From an uncultured Magnetococcales bacterium (GTDB lineage Bacteria > Pseudomonadota > Magnetococcia > Magnetococcales > Magnetaquicoccaceae), in contig CAIWLA010000621.1 in the NCBI GenBank assembly GCA_903913345.1, positions 1 through 5,168 on the forward strand: a DNA stretch of 5,168 bases, read 5' to 3'. Positions 1 through 5,168 of this stretch are shown one piece after another. The notes beneath the pieces are model-generated. The model was not told where the DNA came from. It saw only the letters and a program-made list of their open reading frames with translations, and did no database searches. Numbering within the stretch: position 1 is the first letter of the stretch; each line of letters opens with the position of its first letter. Position numbers and translations under genes: made by a program.

Positions 1-3000
1 GCCTGCAGCCAAATGATGTTGATGCCCTTCTCAACCTGGGCACTCTCCTCCAAGGAATGCAACGTTTCGAAGAGGCTGAGGAGGTCTATCACCGGGCCTT
101 GCGCATCCAGCCACTCGACGGGGACATCCACAACAATCTGGGAGGGCTTTTGCGCGAATGGCAACGGTTTGCAGAGGCGGAGGCTGCCTATCGGCAGGCG
201 TTGTGCCTCCAGCCGGACCATGCGGATGCCCGCAAGAATCTGGACAACCTCCTGAAAGAGTTGCAACGGTTTGAAGAGGTTGAGGCCGCTTGTCGACAAC
301 GCCTGCACCTCCAACCAGACAATGCCGAGGCTTACGTCCATCTGGGCAATCTCCTGACCGGGATGAAACGGTTTGCAGAAGCTCAGACGGCTTATCTCCA
401 GGCACTGCACCTCCAGCCGGATCATGCCGAGGTCTATTGCGGTCTGGGCTTTCTGTTGCAAGAGCAACATTGTTTCGAAGAGGCTGAAGCCACCTATCGA
501 CAGGCCTTGCGTCTTCAGCCGAACCATGCCGAGGCTTACTATAATTTGGGCAATCTTCTGACCAAGTTGCAACGGTTTGCCGATGCGGAGGCGGCTTATC
601 GGCAGGCCGTGCACCTCCAGCCAAACGATGCCGATGCCTATTACAATTTGGGCAATCTTCTTGCAGGGCTGAAACGTTCTGAAGAGGCCGAGTTCGCTTA
701 TCGACAGGCACTGTTCCTCCGGCCAAACGATGCCGGTGCCCACATCAATCTGGGCATTCTTCTGGCGGAGATGAACCGTTCTGAAGAGGCCGAGACCGCC
801 TATCGTTGGGCTTTGCGCCTCAATCCAGACCATGTTGATGCCCTCAACAATCTGGGCATTCTTCTGGCGAGGATGAAGCGTTCTGAGGAGGCCGAGGCGG
901 TTTATCGGCAGGCTTTGCGTATCAAGCCAGACAATGCCAGTACCCATCACAACCTGGGCAATCTCCTGTCCGCGTTTGGACAGTTGGTCGAAGCAGAAAC
1001 GAGCTATCGCCGGGCACTGGTTATCAAACCCGATTTTCTCAAAGCCCACAGCAGCTTGCTGTTTGTCCAAAACTATCGAGGCGACCTGAACCGGGAGGAA
1101 GCCCTTGTGGATGCCCGGAAATATGGAGAATGGGTGGCATCCCAGGCCGATCTCTTCAGCCACCGTGCCCATCCGGCGGATACCGACCGCCGCCTGCGAA
1201 TTGGCCTGGTCTCCGGGGATTTGCGTCAGCATTCCGTTGGCTATTTTCTGGAAGGGGTGGTCGCTGCCTTGAATCCAGAGGAGGTGGAGCTGTTTGCCTA
1301 TGCCACCTCCGATCGGGAAGATCCGCTTACTCGAAAGTTCAAGGGCCTCATTCCCCATTGGCGCACTGTCGTCCTGTTGCCCGACCTGGAACTGGCCCAG
1401 TTGATTCACTCCGATGCCATAGACATTCTCGTGGATCTCGCCGGTCACACGGAGTTCAACCGGTTGTCCGCGTTTGCCTGGAAACCCGCCCCCATCCAGG
1501 TCACCTGGCTGGGCTACTGTGCCACCACCGGGGTGGCGGCCATGGATTATATCCTGGGTGATGCCATCTGCCTGCCATCCAGTGAAAGGGACCACTTTAC
1601 TGAAAAACCTTGGCACTTGCCGGGCTGTTATCTCTGCTTTACCCCACCAGATGTCAACCTTCCCGTGGCCCCCCTGCCCGCTGACACCCATGGGTTTGTC
1701 ACTTTTGGTTGTTTTAATAATACCATTAAAATTACCGATGCCGTGGTCTCCTGCTGGGCAAAAATAGTGCAGGCTGTGCCAGGCAGTCGTTTGTTTCTCA
1801 AGAATCCCAAGCTGACCGATCCCCTGTTGCAACGCACATTGTTGGAGCGATTTCAGCAGGCGCACGTTGCCCCGGAGAGGTTGATTCTGGAAGGTTCTGA
1901 TCAACAGACCCATGCACACCATTTGGAATGCTATCACCAGGTGGATATGGCACTGGATCCGTTTCCCTATCCGGGTGTCACCACCAGTGTCGAGGGACTG
2001 TGGATGGGTGTACCCGTACTGACCAAAAGGGGGGACTGCTTTTTTTCCCATCAGGGCGAGACCTTGCTCAACAGCGTTGGTCTGATCGATTGGATCGCCA
2101 CCGATGTGGATGACTACGTGACCAAAGCGGTTGCCTTTGCCAGCGATCTGGCCGGACTGGCCACCTTGCGCTCTGGATTGCGTCAGCGGGTTTTGCAATC
2201 GCCTCTCTGCGATCCTTCCCGATTCGCCCGCCATCTCACCCAGGCTTGGCAAGAGATGTGGCATATCTGGTGTCATGCGGATCAGACACCCCTGCAAGGG
2301 GATGAGATGGCCCCGGCAGTCTGTGGCCCTGTGCAGCATGACGCAGATCCGGTACCGGTCGAATCCACTTCGGCCAATCCTCTCCAGGAACTGGAGATTG
2401 TCATTCAGGATGACATTCGGGTAGCCGTTCCCAACGATTTGACCCTGATCACCCCGTATGTCCTGCTGGAGCAGGAGGACTGGTTTGAGGAGGAGATCCA
2501 TTTTGTTCGACGTTTTATCCAACCCGGAATGACCGTCCTGGATATTGGGGCCAATTATGGCCTCTATACCCTGGTGATGGCCCAGGTTGTTGGTGCCGGG
2601 GGATCCCTGTTCGCCTTTGAACCCACCCCATCAACGGCCTATTTTTTAAGGAAAAGTATGGCCAGGAATGGTTTCAGTTCGGTGCAACTGGTGGAGGCCG
2701 CACTCTCCGATCAGGAAGGCGAGGCCACCTTTTATATCTCACACCACTGCGAACTCAATACCCTCCAGGCCAAACCGGATGCCACCCGGATAACGGTAGC
2801 CCAGTGGACTCTGGATCGGTGCCAGGAAAAATGGGGTTGGGAAAAGGTCGATTTTATCAAACTGGATGCGGAAGGAGAGGAATCCAGGGTGATTCAGGGC
2901 GGAAACCATTTTTTTGCCTCCCATTCGCCTTTGATCCTGTTTGAAGTCAAACATGAGGCACAGATCAACCGGCATCTGATACAGCAGTTTGCCGAGTCGG

Positions 3001-5168
3001 GATATGCCACCTATCGACTGGTTCCCGGATTGGGCCTCCTGGTTCCGATCGATCTGGCCGAGCCGATGGATTCCTTCCAACTCAATCTCTTTGCATGCAA
3101 AGCGGATCGTGCCCGCCAGTTGGCTGCCGCTGGACTCCTGGTCCAGAAAGGGGATTTTCCGAATGCCTTTGTCCCGGACAACGGGGGGCATTGGCCCCAG
3201 GAATTGTTGCAGATGCCTTTTGCGCGCACCTTTTTGCATGTCTGGCAAACGCGGGAGGATGCCACACCCTATCACCGTTATGGCGCGGCCTTGCAATGCT
3301 ATTTTGCGGCGCATGGAGCGGGGATTTCACCTGCTCACCAAATGGCCCTTCTCACCCATTGCTGGATGGAACTGCACCAGGAGGCCATCGAACAGCCCTC
3401 TTTTTCCCGCCTCAGCAGTCTGGTCCGGGTGGCCCTGGAACTGGGGAGACGGACGCAGGCCGTACAGATTCTGGAGACGCTGAAAGAGCGGATGGACCAG
3501 ACATCGTTCACCATCCAGGAACCCTTTCTGCCCGCCGCCAAACGGTTTGACAGCATCAATCCGGGAGATCAATGGCGTGAGTGGTGCGTGGTCAGCGTTC
3601 TTGAGACCTTGGAAATCAATCGAACCTATTCCTCGTTTTTCAGTGGAACCCAGGATGAGGAGATCCTGGTCACCCTGACGCGGAGCCGCTTCTCCAGTCC
3701 AGAGATGAGACGTCGTCTGCACCTGGTTCGCCTGCGTTCTGGCCAACAGATCCGGTTGAATACGGTACAAAGGACGAACACTGAGGCATTGAGTGATCTG
3801 AATGGCCCGTATTGGGATAAAAAAATGGTTCTGCTGGGCCGGGCTTCTCCAACCGTGATCGTTCCCCCTTCTGTGGGAAAGGCCTTTGATCTTTACGCCG
3901 CAGGCAAGGTGGCCGAGGCCCTGGCTGCGGCCGGTCAGGCCATGGCCGATGCCAAACCGGACGCCACCCTGCTCAATCTGGCGGCGGTTTGTCATGTCCA
4001 GATGGGTAATCCAGAACAGGCCGTCTCTTGTTGGCAGCAGGCCCTACACATCCAGCCGGACCAGGCCGGTGCCCAATACAATTTGGGCGTTCTCTTGGCT
4101 GAGATGAAACGTTTCGAAGAAGCAGAGGATGCCTACCGACATGCGTTGCGTATTCAACCAGATCATGCCGATGCTCACTACAATCTGGGTTCTCTTTTGA
4201 CAAAATTGAAACGTTTTGAAGAGGCGGAGACCGCTTATCGGCACGCCCTGCGAATCCAGCCAGACGATGCGGGCATTCACTACAATCTGGGTGTTCTCCT
4301 GGCTGAGATGAAACGTCCCGAAGAGGCGGAGGCCGCTTATCGGTACGCCCTGCGGATCCAGCCAGACAATGTCCATGCCCACTACAATCTGGGTCTTCTC
4401 CTGGCTGAAATGAGACGTTTTGAAGAGGCCGAGGCCGCCTATCGACAACTCCTTCGCATCCAACCAAACAACGCCGGTGCCCACTACGGTCTGGGCGTTC
4501 TCTTGGCAGAGTTGCAACGTCTCGAAGAGGCCGAGGCTGCTTACCGGCAAGCCTTGCGAGTTCAACCAAACCATGCCGCTGCCTACTACAATCTGGGCCT
4601 TCTCCTGCAAGGGCAAAATCGTCTGGAAGAGGCCGAGGCTGCTTTTCGGCAAGCCTTGACCATTGATCCAACCCTGCTTTCAGCGCGCCATATGCTGGCG
4701 GCCCTCACAGGCGAAACGACACATGGTGCCCCCGAACAATACGTCAAAAATCTGTTCAACGCCTACGCAGACAATTTTGAACAACATCTGGTTCAAAAAC
4801 TCCAGTATGCAATGCCCAACCGGTTGCGTCAGGCGGTGGAACAGGTGGCAGGGGGATCTCCCTGGTTCCCCCGGAGTGTGGACCTGGGGTGCGGTACGGG
4901 TCTGGTGGGTCAGGCGTTTCGCGCCATCAGCGGCCATTTGCTGGGTATTGACCTGTCGGAAAAAATGGTGGAAATGGCGGAAAAAAAGGCCGTCTACGAC
5001 CAGCTTATCCTGGGTGATGTCGTGGATACCCTGCAACAGGTGACGGCGGGGATCGATCTGTTTCTCTCGGCAGATGTCTTTATCTATGTTGGCGCGTTGC
5101 GTCCCCTGTTTCAGGCCATCGCAGACAAGGGAACTCCAGATGCCTTGTTCGCCTTTTCGGTGGAGCAA
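1..5168 (+). CDS. Giant multidomain protein: TPR - GT41 glycosyltransferase - FkbM methyltransferase - TPR - class I methyltransferase (partial at both ends)
   Basis: One reading frame (codons starting at 3, 6, 9 and so on) is open with no stop across the whole window, at least 1722 codons. Reading it codon by codon shows uninterrupted family motifs from end to end: ten TPRs, a GT41 domain, an FkbM domain, an unassigned region, seven TPRs and the start of a COG4976-like methyltransferase. The start codon and ribosome site lie upstream and the stop lies downstream. No signal peptide or membrane segment is visible, so a cytoplasmic protein is likely. Known relatives of the first half (TPR-GT41) glycosylate proteins such as flagellin; FkbM enzymes O-methylate small molecules and sugars. 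My inference is that this is a protein or glycan modification enzyme that binds its target through TPRs and then glycosylates and methylates. The two halves each resemble proteins that normally stand alone, so the gene looks like a fusion. The frame and domain calls are firm; substrate and pathway are unknown. Confidence 0.95.
18..1037 (+). repeat. N-terminal TPR array, ten full 34-residue repeats (102-bp period)
   Basis: Residues 6-345 form ten tandem repeats of exactly 34 residues. The position-32 proline recurs at residues 37, 71, 105, 139, 173, 207, 241, 275, 309 and 343, and an earlier one at residue 3 shows the array begins upstream. Each unit has the canonical TPR pattern: a small or aromatic residue near position 4, NLG at 6-8, LL at 10-11, R at 16, EEAE or a variant around 18-21, Y at 24, AL at 27-28 and P at 32. 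No repeat is longer or shorter. TPRs stack as paired helices into a superhelix that binds peptides; in GT41 enzymes this array selects the acceptor protein. Neighbouring units share short identical DNA stretches (for example 22 nt at 746-767 and 848-869), consistent with growth by tandem duplication. Confidence 0.96.
1038..2264 (+). other. GT41 domain (SPINDLY/O-GlcNAc transferase-like catalytic region, residues about 346-754)
   Basis: This domain follows the last TPR directly, starting with the usual AHSSLLF-type entry helix at about residue 348. The first catalytic lobe carries RIGLVSGDLRQHSVGYF; its histidine (residue 410) matches His498 of human OGT. DILVDLAGHT (about 474-483) and the PAPIQVTWLGY segment ending at residue 505 are GT41 hallmarks. 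In the second lobe FGCFNN-x-IK places a lysine at residue 576, matching the UDP-binding Lys842 of human OGT. DPFPYPGVTTSVEGLWMGVP (residues 652-671) is the nucleotide-binding loop, and SPLCD..RFARHLTQAWQEMW closes the domain. Known members transfer a sugar from a nucleotide sugar to protein side chains in the cytoplasm. Key residues are present, so activity is plausible. The position equivalent to His920 of OGT is valine 659. Donor and acceptor cannot be read from the sequence. Confidence 0.93.
2265..2390 (+). other. Inter-domain linker between GT41 and FkbM domains (residues about 755-796)
   Basis: About 42 residues rich in Asp, Pro, Gln, Glu, Ala and Ser, with no recognisable motif and little hydrophobic patterning. 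It joins the end of the glycosyltransferase to the first strand of the FkbM domain. The composition suggests a flexible tether that lets the two catalytic domains move independently. That is inference from composition only. Confidence 0.6.
2391..3104 (+). other. FkbM-family SAM-dependent methyltransferase domain (residues about 797-1034)
   Basis: The domain opens with a beta-rich lead-in (about 797-825) and an acidic helix with WFEEEIHFVRRFI, as is usual before the FkbM core. Motif I, VLDIGANYGLYTLV, sits at about 845-858 and binds SAM. FAFEPTP at 870-876 is the second-strand acidic motif, with Glu873 expected to bind the SAM ribose. DFIKLDAEGEE at 950-960 is the FkbM signature around motif IV, and ILFEVKH at about 978-984 is a late core strand. 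The region to about 1034 ends in FQLNLFACK, a segment I recall following FkbM domains in related large proteins. Known FkbM enzymes are O-methyltransferases acting on polyketides and on glycans. Placed next to a GT41 domain, it may methylate the attached sugar. Family assignment is firm, substrate is inferred. Confidence 0.92.
3105..3962 (+). other. Unassigned region between FkbM domain and second TPR array (residues about 1035-1320)
   Basis: About 285 residues that I cannot assign to a named domain. The first part (about 1035-1110) looks globular, with many aromatic residues and the segment PYHRYGAALQCYF. The middle (about 1111-1165) looks alpha-helical and resembles worn TPR-like helix pairs, for example LSSLVRVALELGRRTQAVQI. 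It continues through PFLPAAKRFDSINPGDQW and a helix with VLETLEINRTYSSFF, then a charged stretch SSPEMRRRLHLVRLRSGQQI. The last part, from about residue 1293 (KAFDLYAAGKVAEALAAAGQ), is a degenerate TPR that caps the second array. The similar text I recall from other FkbM-containing large proteins suggests a conserved accessory module, possibly structural or for acceptor binding. No catalytic motif is visible. Confidence 0.55.
3963..4676 (+). repeat. C-terminal TPR array, seven repeats (first divergent, six canonical)
   Basis: Residues 1321-1558 form seven TPRs with position-32 prolines at 1352, 1386, 1420, 1454, 1488, 1522 and 1556, a strict 34-residue (102-nt) period. The first unit is divergent (AAVCHVQMGNPEQAVSCWQQ). 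The other six follow the pattern NLG..LAEMKRFEEAE.AYR.ALRIQP closely. The DNA keeps exact short matches in register: the 15-nt segment encoding HYNLG starts at 4176, 4278 and 4380, exactly 102 nt apart. The array feeds directly into the C-terminal methyltransferase, as in stand-alone TPR-methyltransferase proteins. The consensus is close to that of the first array, so both may derive from a common TPR stock. A role in protein binding is inferred from the family. Confidence 0.95.
4677..5168 (+). other. Second SAM-dependent methyltransferase domain, COG4976-like (residues 1559 to window edge, incomplete)
   Basis: After the last TPR the protein has APEQYVKNLFNAYADNFEQHL (within about 1577-1596), the typical lead-in of TPR-linked methyltransferases of the COG4976 type. 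SAM-binding motif I, VDLGCGTGL, is at 1626-1634. LLGIDLSEKM at 1646-1656 carries Asp1650, the acidic residue expected to bind the SAM ribose. ILGDVVDTL at about 1669-1677 is the motif III region with Asp1672. DLFLSADVFIYVG from 1685 is motif IV with the family's ADV-x-x-Y pattern. The domain is cut by the window in a strand ending FAFSVEQ, so the last strands and any further domains are not visible. It is a class I methyltransferase of a different family from the FkbM domain. The substrate of this group is not established to my knowledge. Confidence 0.9.

Noticed and set aside
31..726. Minus-strand open frame of 231 codons with repeated Pro/Arg/Asp-rich units
   Set aside because: It mirrors the N-terminal TPR array; the 102-nt period carries the absence of stops from unit to unit. 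The sense strand has clear TPR homology and the antisense product matches no family I know.
18..1037. CRISPR-like or other non-coding regular repeats at about 102 bp
   Set aside because: The repeats are coding TPRs with substitutions throughout each unit, no short invariant repeat and no unique spacers.
1130..1561. Plus-strand open frame of 143 codons in another frame, and similar ones at 2989-3483 and 3095-3550
   Set aside because: These are out-of-frame readings of the GT41 and FkbM/unassigned regions, with proline-, arginine- and glycine-rich shadow composition.
3825..3860. Possible internal start (ATG at 3825) for a separate TPR-methyltransferase gene
   Set aside because: No Shine-Dalgarno-like sequence precedes it at suitable distance, and the upstream frame runs through without a stop.
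2739..3995. Minus-strand open frames at 2739-3314 (191 codons) and 3327-3995 (222 codons)
   Set aside because: They lie opposite the FkbM domain and the unassigned region of the continuous sense frame, show no recognisable motif, and have no visible ribosome site or operon partner.
3973..4671. Two overlapping minus-strand open frames opposite the second TPR array (3973-4671 and 4044-4652)
   Set aside because: Two different antisense frames are open over the same repeats, as expected from periodic sequence. Neither shows a known domain, and the sense frame has canonical TPRs.
4680..5168. Minus-strand open frame of 162 codons reaching the window edge
   Set aside because: It is opposite the well-conserved methyltransferase motifs of the sense strand, and its translation resembles no known family.

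Overview
The window lies entirely inside one very large plus-strand gene. The frame whose codons start at position 3 (then 6, 9 and so on) has no stop codon from position 3 to 5168, giving at least 1722 residues with neither the natural start nor the natural stop in view. There is no intergenic DNA, RNA gene, promoter, terminator, mobile element or CRISPR array here. Residue n used below corresponds to the codon starting at nucleotide 3n.

The predicted protein is a multidomain fusion. In order it holds ten regular 34-residue tetratricopeptide (TPR) repeats (residues 6-345); a SPINDLY/O-GlcNAc-transferase-like glycosyltransferase domain of family GT41 (about 346-754); a short polar linker (755-796); an FkbM-family SAM-dependent methyltransferase domain (about 797-1034); a region of about 285 residues that I cannot assign (about 1035-1320); a second TPR array of seven repeats (1321-1558); and the first part of a second, different class I SAM methyltransferase of the TPR-linked COG4976-like type (1559 to the window edge).

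The likely role is protein or surface-glycan modification in the cytoplasm. The TPR arrays would bind acceptor proteins, the GT41 domain would attach a sugar, and the methyltransferases would decorate the sugar or the protein. The precedent is TPR-GT41 enzymes such as the Caulobacter flagellin glycosyltransferase FlmG. The substrate and the joint action of the domains are inference.

The organism is probably a proteobacterium of moderate to high GC. Giant TPR/GT41/FkbM proteins are common in alphaproteobacteria and in magnetotactic Magnetococcia-like lineages, but one gene fragment does not settle the taxonomy. The long open frames on the minus strand and in the other plus frames are by-products of the repetitive, GC-rich coding sequence.
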